Below, piece by piece: positions 7,513-14,120 of a DNA stretch of 27,222 nt. The translations under genes and the position numbers were made by a program. The notes beneath the pieces were generated by a model. The model had not been told where the DNA came from. It was given only the letters and a program-made list of their open reading frames with translations, and ran no database searches. Every line of letters begins with the position of its first letter. The stretch's first letter is position 1. Source of the DNA: an uncultured Nitrospinaceae bacterium (GTDB taxonomy: Bacteria; Nitrospinota; Nitrospinia; Nitrospinales; VA-1); the NCBI GenBank assembly GCA_913043155.1, contig CAJWLY010000002.1, positions 1 to 27,222 on the forward strand, written 5' to 3'.

Positions 7513-8316
7513 TTACTTTGTTCGCAGGGTCACCTCCCCAGAATCAAACGCTTTTTCATCTCCCCCTTCCGTTCGTACGATAAGCCGACCTGAATCATCC
7601 AGACGCAACGCAACACCACGGGTAATGTTAGATCCGCAGGTGATGATAACCTGTTTTTCGAACAGGTCAGTATTGAGGGTCCATTTTCGGAGCGTCTCCT
7701 TGCCGCCATCTGTCAAGTAGGCCTGATATTCTTGGTCAAGGTGGTTGAGAAGGGAGCGAATAAGAGATAAACGCTTCACCGGCAATCCGTTTTCGATCAG
7801 AAGGGAAGTTGACGTTCCTCTCAACTCTTCTGGAAACTGCTCTGGAAGATGGTTGATGTTGATTCCGACGCCGATAATAATCCCAGTTGTTCCATCTGGA
7901 GCTTGAGAATATTCGCATAAGAGACCGCATGCTTTTTTCCCGTTTATGAGAATGTCATTGGGCCATTTCAGGGTTGCACGCTGGCGGGTGAATTCGTTGA
8001 GGGTGGACACGGTGGCAACACCCGCCATGAGGGTGAGGCGGGACAGGTGGTTGGGGATCAACCGGGGCTTGAGGAGAACGGAAAGGTAGATTCCTTTCTC
8101 AGCGGGGGAGTGCCAGGTTCGTCCGAACCGGCCACGGCCTGCGGTTTGGGCCTCAGCGATGGCGACCAACCCCTCCTCGGCGCCATTTTCCAAATACTCC
8201 TTTACCAGTTTGTTGGTGGAGTCGACCTCAGGCAGTAGTAGAACTGTGGATCCGATGAGGGTGCAGTCCAAGTTGTCCTTGATACTTGCAGCATCAGTTT
8301 CGAAGTCGTAAGTCAA
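7513..8316 (-). CDS. birA: Biotin--[acetyl-CoA-carboxylase] ligase, type without DNA-binding domain
   Basis: Activates biotin with ATP to biotinyl-5'-AMP and transfers it to the lysine of biotin carboxyl carrier proteins. The 267 residues hold the catalytic domain and the small C-terminal domain but no N-terminal HTH, so this is a type I enzyme and should not be a biotin repressor. Motifs: VDSTNKLVKE, the adenylate loop GRGRFGR at residues 60-66, LKWPNDIL, NGKKACGLL, and GIGVNIN-like GVGININHLP. The long frame starts at a TTG (8316-8314) with no ribosome site. A second in-frame TTG at 8271-8269 has AAGGA 4 nt before it and leaves the catalytic core intact, so the true protein may be 252 residues. 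It lies 172 nt upstream of the dnaJ-like gene on the same strand. Confidence 0.93.
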   Translation of the reverse strand: MTYDFETDAASIKDNLDCTLIGSTVLLLPEVDSTNKLVKEYLENGAEEGLVAIAEAQTAGRGRFGRTWHSPAEKGIYLSVLLKPRLIPNHLSRLTLMAGVATVSTLNEFTRQRATLKWPNDILINGKKACGLLCEYSQAPDGTTGIIIGVGININHLPEQFPEELRGTSTSLLIENGLPVKRLSLIRSLLNHLDQEYQAYLTDGGKETLRKWTLNTDLFEKQVIITCGSNITRGVALRLDDSGRLIVRTEGGDEKAFDSGEVTLRTK

Positions 8317-8564
8317 GGCGGATACCCAACTTGGGAAAAGGGAGAAGAGCGGGTTTCAGGTTGAATTGTAGGGATAAATTATCAGGATTCCAACTCAAAA
8401 GAGTCGATTCCAGCCCCTTGTGGAGAGGGTGGGGCTGTGGGGAAACCTCAAAAAAATCGATTGAATTGTGATTAAAATACTGCTAAAAAGCATTGTCCAA
8501 AAAAGCCCTGAACCCAAACCCAACAGGACTGAGCCTTCTATTCTTAAATGAGGAGAGAGTTAGG

Positions 8565-8765
8565 ATGAAAAGAGTCGCCGGCGGAATAATCGTATTGATG
8601 TTAGCTATGTTCGTGGTCTCAGGTTGTTTCAATCAAGAATGCCCTCACGGTGTATGTAAGCCGGAGGCCAGCCCTCAGCCTGGTAAAACAGCTGAAGCTC
8701 CTGCTGGCGAAGAGGCCCCTGCTGGCGAAGAGGCCCCTGCTGGCGAAGAGGCCCCTGCTCAATAA
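8565..8765 (+). CDS. Small repeat-bearing lipoprotein, 66 aa
   Basis: Putative lipoprotein with the signal peptide MKRVAGGIIVLMLAMFVVSG followed by the lipobox cysteine (VVSGC, C21). The mature part is about 46 residues: a CPHGVC cysteine pair, a Pro/Ser spacer, then three copies of the acidic hexapeptide APAGEE and a final APAQ. I chose ATG 8565 over an in-frame upstream start at 8493. The later site has AGGAGAG (8551-8557) at proper spacing and puts the signal peptide at the N-terminus. The flexible acidic Pro/Ala repeat suggests a spacer or envelope tether. The cysteine pair could bind metal or form a disulfide. A weak promoter (TTGAAT 8461-8466, 17-nt spacer, TAAAAA 8484-8489) lies upstream. 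No family recognised. Confidence 0.8.
   Translation: MKRVAGGIIVLMLAMFVVSGCFNQECPHGVCKPEASPQPGKTAEAPAGEEAPAGEEAPAGEEAPAQ
8700..8759 (+). repeat. In-frame 18-bp tandem repeat (3.3 copies)
   Basis: Three identical copies of CCTGCTGGCGAAGAGGCC at 8700-8717, 8718-8735 and 8736-8753, then a partial CCTGCT at 8754-8759. The unit is a multiple of three and encodes APAGEE, so copy-number change would alter lipoprotein length without a frameshift. The copies are identical at DNA level, which points to recent expansion. Confidence 0.92.
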
Positions 8766-9221
8766 GAATAATCCTATTGGAAATACGAGTTTCTCTCCGG
8801 AACAAGTGGAGAGGGCAGGTGTTTTCTGGGTTATTATGAGTTCTCTGGAGGGGCGGTTGTTGCCGAGTACTGAATCGGACGCTGTCCCGTGTCTCCGGGG
8901 CCAACTTTTCTGTCTGTTCAGTCCTCGTTTTCTCACCCTCATCTTGTTGAATTTACCCGCTTGCGTTGAGGGCAACCTCCAAATAAAATCTTAGGCTTCC
9001 TTCGCCGTTGTGGTCTTGGCATCTTGACAATTCTCACTGGAGAGGTGATAAATAGAGCCTCCTTAAGTGAGGTCAAAAGCCGCTTTCAAGTGATTGCCCC
9101 TGTTCTTTTTTTTGTTGGCTATTTCCGGACGGGAGGGGCTGTTTTTCTTAGGGGAGCGGTTTGTGTCTGTTGAGTTTAAATGCTGTTTGACATTTTCCAA
9201 TTTTGTTGGGATTAAAATTTT
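8766..9221. other. 456-bp stretch without a convincing gene
   Basis: Open frames here are extensions of out-of-frame readings through the lipoprotein repeats and lack ribosome sites. I see a promoter-like element at 9024-9052 and a short imperfect palindrome CCTCCTTAAGTGAGG (9058-9072). No intrinsic terminator follows the lipoprotein gene. An untranslated RNA cannot be excluded but is not supported. Confidence 0.5.
9024..9052 (+). promoter_or_regulatory. Candidate promoter upstream of the radical SAM group
   Basis: TTGACA (9024-9029), a 17-nt spacer and GATAAA (9047-9052, 4 of 6) precede the ATG at 9222 by about 170 nt, implying a long leader. A second TTGACA at 9187-9192 with TAAAAT at 9213-9218 has a 20-nt spacer and would give an almost leaderless transcript, so the first is preferred. 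Confidence 0.35.
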
Positions 9222-9560
9222 ATGGCTAAAGAACTGGCAACTGTAGAAGAAGTCCGAGAAACTCAGAAAATACTTCAAGACGGCATTAGCCTGCATGAAA
9301 AAAAAGATTTTGATGGTGCCATTGAAGCTTTTAAGAAAGCAACGATGGTCAGCCCCTTGGAAGAAGGTCATTTGGAAGAGCTTGAGAAGAAATTGCAGAG
9401 GGGGGGATTCAAGTTAGAGCAGGAAAGCATCGCTTATATGGGATGCGCCGCCGTTCATTTAAGCGAAATGGCCCAAGAACTGACCGAAGAGCAAAGGGCG
9501 GAGGTCCCGATGAATGAGAAACTAGAAAAGATGTTTGATGAATGGACACAGAATGAGTAA
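9222..9560 (+). CDS. Hypothetical protein with one TPR-like helical hairpin, 112 aa
   Basis: Soluble acidic protein, no signal peptide or membrane helix. Residues about 14-46 (KILQDGISLHEKKDFDGAIE and the following AFKKATMVSP) match a single TPR-like unit. The rest is charged helix containing an isolated cysteine (YMGCAAVHLSEMAQEL). A lone TPR usually mediates a contact with a partner. The start ATG has no strong ribosome site. It ends 65 nt before the TTG start proposed for the radical SAM gene (5 nt before that gene's upstream ATG), so the two are very probably co-transcribed and this may be an accessory or adaptor for that enzyme. That role is inference from position alone. Confidence 0.72.
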   Translation: MAKELATVEEVRETQKILQDGISLHEKKDFDGAIEAFKKATMVSPLEEGHLEELEKKLQRGGFKLEQESIAYMGCAAVHLSEMAQELTEEQRAEVPMNEKLEKMFDEWTQNE

Positions 9561-9611
9561 CCCTCATGATGCGGGGCAGAAGCGGGTTTTCGTTCCTATG
9601 GTCATTGTTTA

Positions 9612-9618
9612 AGGGGAG
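9612..9618 (+). promoter_or_regulatory. Ribosome-binding site that decides the radical SAM start
   Basis: AGGGGAG lies 7 nt before an in-frame TTG at 9626. The longer frame beginning with ATG at 9566 has no comparable site. Its extra 20 residues (MMRGRSGFSFLWSLFKGSIS) look unlike the rest of the protein. Confidence 0.5.
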
Positions 9619-9625
9619 CATATCT

Positions 9626-10828
9626 TTGGATCAAGAATTTTTATATGAAATTTTCCGGCGAGAGATGAGGGAAAGAAAAATCCCTTTAAGCTTGGGGAAA
9701 ATCTGTCCGGTCAAATGCACCTTCTGCTACGAAAAGGACCACAGTTACCGTAAAACCTTCGACATTCCCCTGACAACCCAGGAACACTGGGAATTTATCT
9801 TGAAGGAAATTCAGTCCTACCCCACGCGGGATAAGGAGAACTGGGTCATCGGCGGAAACGAATACATGGCATGGACCGATTTGTTCCTGCACCCCCGGGC
9901 GATGGACTGGCTGGAAGAATTTTTGGATGTGACCGACAAAAATATCATCCTGTTTACCGTGGGCTACACCCCGCCCGACCGGATCAATCGCCTGGCGGAA
10001 AAGTATCCCGGTAGGATCAATTACGAGCTTTCAGTGATCACTATGGGAGAGGTCAGAAAACGCATGATGCCGCACGCTCCGACCGTGGATCAGGTGCTCA
10101 GGATTCTGGATGGCCCCGCTGTGACATCAGCGAATTTTTATTCGTTCGGGCCCGACACCATGTCTGCGGACGCGATCCGGATTTCAAAGATTAATAAAAA
10201 ATGTCTGCTCTGGATGGGATGCCTCACTCCCTTGAAGTACATCGACCCCGAAACCACCGCGCTCATGCGGCAGGGTAAAAAATTTCTTTCACGAGAAGCC
10301 CGTAAGATTTACAATGCCAATCTCCCAAATACATGCATGATCCATACGGAATCGGATATCACCGCTTTTTTAAACCGGAAAAAAATCATCAAAACGTTTG
10401 ATGCATGTGAGCTGGATAAAAAAGACACGGTAGTTATGGCGGGAAACGTTTACCGTGTCCTGAAATTATTTCGCCAAAACCGGGCCCGGTTCCTTTATGT
10501 GCCCAACCATACCCTTGGCGGAGATTCCAATTGCACCACTTTGCTGACGTTTGATGATATTGCTCGAAGGTTGACTCATGAATTGAAGGTATATCTGCCC
10601 AAGGTGGTTTTAGAAGGGTCATGCGCCGAGGAAAAGGATATTGCGGGAACTTATTTTTCTGAGTTTCAGGCGCGGTTTCCCCGCACCCGATTCAAGGTTC
10701 TGCGCAAGGTTAATTCTGATCTTTCTAATAAGAAGCTGTACGAGAAGGGCTACGTTAAAAACTACGTGGAAGATTACCTAGGGGATCCCCTGCATAAGAA
10801 ATTCGAAGCAGTCCCGCTTCCGAATTAG
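9626..10828 (+). CDS. Radical SAM protein with DUF512-like C-terminal region
   Basis: Probable [4Fe-4S]/S-adenosylmethionine radical enzyme, about 400 residues. Numbering from TTG 9626, the cluster motif CPVKCTFC gives C27, C31 and C34 (CX3CX2C) and is followed by YEKDH. The GGNEYMAW segment fits the SAM-contacting region. Extra cysteines lie at NKKCLLWMGC and in the C-terminal half, but there is no SPASM or TRAM arrangement. The C-terminal stretch RFLYVPNHTLGGDSN, TTLLTFDDI, then LPKVVLEG resembles the DUF512 end of the radical SAM/DUF512 family, with no PDZ domain in front. Substrate unknown. Flanked by a 112-aa TPR-like gene and a 60-aa gene on the same strand. The start could instead be ATG 9566, which would add 20 residues. 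Confidence 0.82.
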   Translation: MDQEFLYEIFRREMRERKIPLSLGKICPVKCTFCYEKDHSYRKTFDIPLTTQEHWEFILKEIQSYPTRDKENWVIGGNEYMAWTDLFLHPRAMDWLEEFLDVTDKNIILFTVGYTPPDRINRLAEKYPGRINYELSVITMGEVRKRMMPHAPTVDQVLRILDGPAVTSANFYSFGPDTMSADAIRISKINKKCLLWMGCLTPLKYIDPETTALMRQGKKFLSREARKIYNANLPNTCMIHTESDITAFLNRKKIIKTFDACELDKKDTVVMAGNVYRVLKLFRQNRARFLYVPNHTLGGDSNCTTLLTFDDIARRLTHELKVYLPKVVLEGSCAEEKDIAGTYFSEFQARFPRTRFKVLRKVNSDLSNKKLYEKGYVKNYVEDYLGDPLHKKFEAVPLPN

Positions 10829-10868
10829 GAGAGGCTCTCAGGACGGGACTGAAGGAAAAGGAGATGGT

Positions 10869-11051
10869 ATGCAGTACAGGTTGAAAGTGGTGTTTGTGGA
10901 TAATGAGGAATTGGTGCTTGAGAATACCAAAAAGCACGGATTCAGTGATGATCTGGAATTGTTTGAGATCACAACCGTAGAAGAGATTTTAGCGATTCCG
11001 CTGAAGCAGATCAAATATATCGCCTGCGATGCCAAAATCTTAAAAAAATAG
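10869..11051 (+). CDS. Small hypothetical protein, 60 aa
   Basis: Not recognised. The product MQYRLKVVFVDNEELVLENT, then KKHGFSDDLELFEITTVEEI, reads like a compact beta-strand/helix fold with alternating hydrophobic and charged residues. It has one cysteine, no signal peptide and a basic end (KILKK). An excellent ribosome site (AAGGAG at 10858-10863) precedes the ATG, and the gene starts 40 nt after the radical SAM stop, so it is most likely a real third member of that unit. It does not look like a modified-peptide precursor: no leader/core split and no Cys/Ser/Thr-rich core. Confidence 0.7.
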   Translation: MQYRLKVVFVDNEELVLENTKKHGFSDDLELFEITTVEEILAIPLKQIKYIACDAKILKK

Positions 11052-11399
11052 TTTTTGGGGTATGATGGCAGAAAGATGGCACGCCACCCCATCACCCGGC
11101 CATTCATTAAAGTTTGATCTTGGCGCGTCTTAGCCATTGCTTCCCATAGGACCTTCCCTAGTAATATTTTTCAAAGAGAATTTTGTTTTGGCCCAAAGTT
11201 CCTCAGTTACCAGATAATTTTTTACTGAGTTTTGAGGGTGTCTTTTCTGGTCTCGAAGCTTGTTGTTTTCCCTTTGTTGGTCCTGTTGGCTTGTGGTACC
11301 CTTGCATGGGTGTACTTGTTTGACAGATCTGATCAGATCTGCATTTTTTTACGCGTTATGAATTGATTTTTCTGGTAGATACCTTCCTTTTTTCTTTTC
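11052..11399. other. 348-bp intergenic region upstream of hemB
   Basis: No coding frame is supported. It holds a weak stem CTCAGT (11202-11207)/ACTGAG (11224-11229) followed by TTTT, a TTGACA at 11320-11325 directly abutting the perfect palindrome at 11324-11341, and a pyrimidine-rich hemB leader with no Shine-Dalgarno before ATG 11400. Confidence 0.5.
11324..11350 (+). terminator. Perfect 18-bp palindrome plus T-run, terminator-like
   Basis: CAGATCTGATCAGATCTG (11324-11341) is a perfect palindrome. As RNA it folds into a 7-bp stem with a GAUC loop, and CATTTTTTT follows. This fits an intrinsic terminator closing the radical SAM unit or an attenuator in the hemB leader, 58 nt before hemB. 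As DNA it contains GATC at its centre and could instead be an operator. Confidence 0.55.
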
Positions 11400-12374
11400 A
11401 TGGTTTTCCCCATTCACAGGTCGAGACGTTTGCGTCAAAGCGAAGGCGTTTTGCGGATGGTTCGTGAGACCATTTTGTCAACGGACGACCTCATTGACCC
11501 TTATTTTGTCTGTGAAGGTAAGGGTGTCCGGGAGAAAATATCTGCTATGCCGGGAGTTTCTAGGTTTTCCCTTGATGCGCTGGTTTCGGAGGTCAAGGAA
11601 AGCTACTCTCTGGGAATCCCGGCGATCATCCTGTTTGGAATACCGGACAAAAAAGACGCTCGCGGTTCGGAGGCGTACAATCCGAAAGGAATTGTCCAGC
11701 GCGCGATTCACGACATCAAAAGTGCAGTCCCCGAAATGGTCGTCATTACCGATGTTTGTATCGACGAATATACTGACCACGGACACTGTGGGTTGGTGGA
11801 GGAGGGTCGGGTTTTGAACGATCCCACGCTGGAACTTTTGTCTAAAATGGCGCTGACCCACTCTGAAGCTGGGGCTGATATCGTTGCGCCGTCGGACATG
11901 ATGGACGGCCGGGTTCAGGCCATTCGAAAAACGCTGGATGAATCGGGACATCAGGACAGGATCATCATGTCCTATGCGGCTAAATATGCTTCTGCATTCT
12001 ATGGACCGTTTCGGGAAGCGGCCGATTCGTCGCCTAAATTTGGGGACCGGCGATCCTATCAGATGGATCCAGGCAATGCCAGTGAAAGCCTGCGCGAAGT
12101 TTTTCAGGATATCGAAGAGGGAGCGGATATAGTCATAGTCAAACCGGCACTGCCCTACCTAGATATCATCCATAGAGTTCGTCAAGAAGTGAATATCCCT
12201 GTCGCCGCATACAATGTGAGTGGTGAATATTCGATGGTCAAAGCGGCGGCCGAGCGAGACTGGGTCGACGGTGAGCGGGTGATGATGGAGGTTCTGTTGA
12301 GTATAAAGAGAGCTGGAGCGCAGATGATATTGACCTATTTTGCCCGCGACGCCGCCAGAACTCTCAACCGTTGA
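11400..12374 (+). CDS. hemB: Porphobilinogen synthase (delta-aminolevulinate dehydratase)
   Basis: Condenses two 5-aminolevulinate molecules to porphobilinogen, the second step of the C5 tetrapyrrole pathway for haem, sirohaem and cobalamin. The product has 324 residues, standard length. The N-terminal arm FPIHRSRRLRQSEGVLRMVR is typical. The two Schiff-base lysines are K195 (SYAAKYASAFYGPFR) and K248 (VIVKPALPYLDI). The metal loop reads DVCIDEYTDHGHCG: C120 and C130 of the zinc triad are present but the middle position is D122 instead of Cys, a hybrid between zinc-type and metal-independent or Mg-type enzymes. The allosteric-Mg region KFGDRRSYQMDP is conserved. The ATG has no Shine-Dalgarno and a pyrimidine-rich leader. 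Palindromes flank the gene on both sides. Not in an obvious hem operon. Confidence 0.97.
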   Translation: MVFPIHRSRRLRQSEGVLRMVRETILSTDDLIDPYFVCEGKGVREKISAMPGVSRFSLDALVSEVKESYSLGIPAIILFGIPDKKDARGSEAYNPKGIVQRAIHDIKSAVPEMVVITDVCIDEYTDHGHCGLVEEGRVLNDPTLELLSKMALTHSEAGADIVAPSDMMDGRVQAIRKTLDESGHQDRIIMSYAAKYASAFYGPFREAADSSPKFGDRRSYQMDPGNASESLREVFQDIEEGADIVIVKPALPYLDIIHRVRQEVNIPVAAYNVSGEYSMVKAAAERDWVDGERVMMEVLLSIKRAGAQMILTYFARDAARTLNR

Positions 12375-12390
12375 AAATCGATCGATTTTC
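12373..12390. repeat. Perfect 18-bp GATC-centred palindrome at the hemB stop
   Basis: GAAAATCGATCGATTTTC is a perfect palindrome overlapping the hemB TGA (12372-12374) and lying 115 nt upstream of the XRE-type regulator. No T-run follows, so an operator for the downstream regulator, or a 3' stem of hemB mRNA, is more likely than an intrinsic terminator. Confidence 0.6.
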
Positions 12391-12504
12391 TACAAGTCCC
12401 CCAATTCCGATTGAGCTGTCTGGTTTTGTTTGAAAATTTTTTGATATGAAGTTTTCTATTGTTAATGAAGCTAATGGTACTGGTTTTTTCAAGGAAACGC
12501 AGGA

Positions 12505-13119
12505 ATGTCTGGGTTGGCAAAAAATATTAGATTGATTCGCAAAGAACTACGTTGCACTCAATCGGTGATGGCGGGAATTCTGAAAGTAGGGTTTCGTACT
12601 TATGTCCGATATGAGGCAGGCGAGAGGGATGCGCCGGTTTCGGTTCTCGTTAAACTGGCGCGGTTGGGAAATATATCATTGGAGCAATTACTGACTTCAG
12701 AGATCGGGAGTCACGATATTTCGCCGGTTCCAGCCATATCTAAGGGGGACGCTCCTCCTGAAACTAAAGTCGTTAATTTCCGCAAGGGGGAGATTGAGTT
12801 CAAAAAGGCAGCGCGTCAGGAACTGATGACCATAGATCCTTTGGAAAGAAGAATTTTAACCCTTTTTCGAAAAATGGATAGCGACTTACAGAAGGTTTGT
12901 TTGAAAAATATTCAAGAGACGATCGACGGCGGCAGTTCTGCGCTCTCTCTCAGGACCTTGGGGCCGAGAACCGCGCGAAAGGAACCGGAGCCACTTTCCG
13001 ATGCTGCTAAGGAGAAAGGTCTCTCCGGACGCAAGAAGATCGATAAAAAGTTACTCAAGGAGAAAATCGATCGTTTGAAAATCATCACCAGGTCGGCGAG
13101 TAAGGTCACCATACGCTAG
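12505..13119 (+). CDS. XRE-family (Cro/CI-type HTH) transcriptional regulator
   Basis: A 204-residue protein with an N-terminal helix-turn-helix (residues about 6-62): LAKNIRLIRKELRCTQSVMA, then ILKVGFRTYVRYEAGERDAP and VSVLVKLARLGNISLEQLL. The order of helices and the Y-E-x-G-x-R-x-P motif are classical XRE. The C-terminal 140 residues have no recognisable sensor domain. They contain a Leu/Lys-rich helix (RRILTLFRKMDSDLQKVCLK) and a basic tail. AAGGAA lies 8 nt before the ATG. The perfect palindrome at 12373-12390 lies upstream, and a 12-bp piece of it (GAAAATCGATCG) recurs inside this gene at 13062-13073. Autoregulation through the palindrome is plausible but unproven. Targets unknown; hemB is the nearest candidate. 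Confidence 0.88.
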   Translation: MSGLAKNIRLIRKELRCTQSVMAGILKVGFRTYVRYEAGERDAPVSVLVKLARLGNISLEQLLTSEIGSHDISPVPAISKGDAPPETKVVNFRKGEIEFKKAARQELMTIDPLERRILTLFRKMDSDLQKVCLKNIQETIDGGSSALSLRTLGPRTARKEPEPLSDAAKEKGLSGRKKIDKKLLKEKIDRLKIITRSASKVTIR

Positions 13120-13124
13120 TGGAT

Positions 13125-13153
13125 CTATTGATTAATGGTTTTTAAGTCAATAG
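13125..13153 (+). repeat. Inverted repeat CTATTGA...TCAATAG after the regulator gene
   Basis: Perfect 7-bp arms (13125-13131 and 13147-13153) separated by 15 nt, lying between the XRE-type gene and the envelope operon at 13212. No T-run follows. A regulatory site or weak stem is possible. Confidence 0.3.
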
Positions 13154-13211
13154 AATGCGTCGATCTGCTTTAGCTCTTCTCAAAAATTATCATAACCATG
13201 AGATAACCTAA

Positions 13212-14120
13212 GTGAAGTTCCCCCGCATCAAAGGCCCGCGGGGTGTTGCGTTGATATTCCTCGCTTTTTTTGGTTTCTTTTTCCTGGAGTTTTACGGGAA
13301 AATTTTTGAACGCGGGGTGGGCAACTACCTCAAGTGGCAAAACTCCGAACGCCCCCAGTTGGGACGTATCTGGGAGCGAGACCGGCAGGAAATCCTCGCC
13401 CAAAGCAAAATTCAATCGATCCGTTTGGGTCTCGACTCGCTCCAAGAAGCTACCGATGCCATTGGTTCTTTCAAGACCATGCTCGAAGGACTGGAGCCTG
13501 CGTTCCCTCTGGTTTTGTCACGTCAGAAGTTTCTGGATTTGTATTACGATTTTCCCGGCCAGTGGTCGACGATTGTCATTTCCCCCTTCGAGTTGATCTC
13601 GATCGACTCCCAAAAAAACTGGACCCGGGTTCTTTTGAAGCGATTTGGCCAATGGATCACCATTGGCTTTCTCGACCCGAAAAATATTCCCGTTCATGAA
13701 ATTTTTCTAGAAACGGATGCTTTGGAGGAAGTTCTGGCAACACGTACCGTCAAACGCGGGCGGTTGGAGGAGTCCGGGTTCGAGGAGGACCGTGTGTATT
13801 CGGCCGCAGTGTTTCTACCGGTTTTGCGAACCTTAGATCCAAAAACACAAAGCGCGGTCTTTCCCGACCCAAGATGGTTCCTTGCCAAAGGCTACAGCCT
13901 CACCCGCGTGGGTGTTCGTGAATCCGCCTCCGAGTCTGATTTTCCCCGACACCTGATCTTTGGCATTGAGTACGATGCCGACTACCATACGGGGGTCCTA
14001 CTGATTCCCGTTCCATTGGAAATTGCCAATAACATGCTTTCGCAGATTGAACGAACAGATTCCGAGCTACCGGGCGAGGAGTTCACCACCATGACCAGCC
14101 CTTCCGGAGACAACCCTTGA
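13212..14120 (+). CDS. Unknown single-pass membrane protein coupled to PBP1A
   Basis: Not recognised. The 302-residue protein has a basic N-terminus (MKFPRIKGPRG), one transmembrane helix at about 11-27 (GVALIFLAFFGFFFLEF) and a soluble region of about 275 residues expected in the periplasm. No cysteine motif or catalytic signature is evident. The C-terminus is acidic and Ser/Thr-rich. Start is GTG 13212 with a weak GAGATAA upstream. The stop TGA (14118-14120) overlaps the TTG start of the PBP1A gene (14117-14119), and that gene's GGAG site lies inside this gene, so the two are translationally coupled. Such coupling usually marks subunits of one complex. I infer an accessory or regulatory partner of the downstream peptidoglycan synthase, but there is no family evidence. 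Confidence 0.82.
   Translation: MKFPRIKGPRGVALIFLAFFGFFFLEFYGKIFERGVGNYLKWQNSERPQLGRIWERDRQEILAQSKIQSIRLGLDSLQEATDAIGSFKTMLEGLEPAFPLVLSRQKFLDLYYDFPGQWSTIVISPFELISIDSQKNWTRVLLKRFGQWITIGFLDPKNIPVHEIFLETDALEEVLATRTVKRGRLEESGFEEDRVYSAAVFLPVLRTLDPKTQSAVFPDPRWFLAKGYSLTRVGVRESASESDFPRHLIFGIEYDADYHTGVLLIPVPLEIANNMLSQIERTDSELPGEEFTTMTSPSGDNP

Noticed and set aside
7513..8316. BirA as biotin-operon repressor
   Set aside because: There is no N-terminal HTH domain, so it should be only a ligase.
8650..8994. 114-residue plus-strand frame running through the lipoprotein repeats
   Set aside because: It reads the 18-bp repeat in another frame (LLAKRP units), has no ribosome site, and the lipoprotein frame has a clear signal peptide, lipobox and ribosome site.
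8565..11051. A RiPP system with the lipoprotein or the 60-aa protein as radical SAM substrate
   Set aside because: The lipoprotein is exported and separated by a 456-bp gap, the 60-aa protein has no leader/core pattern, and the enzyme lacks a SPASM domain or a recognition element. Only a loose possibility remains.
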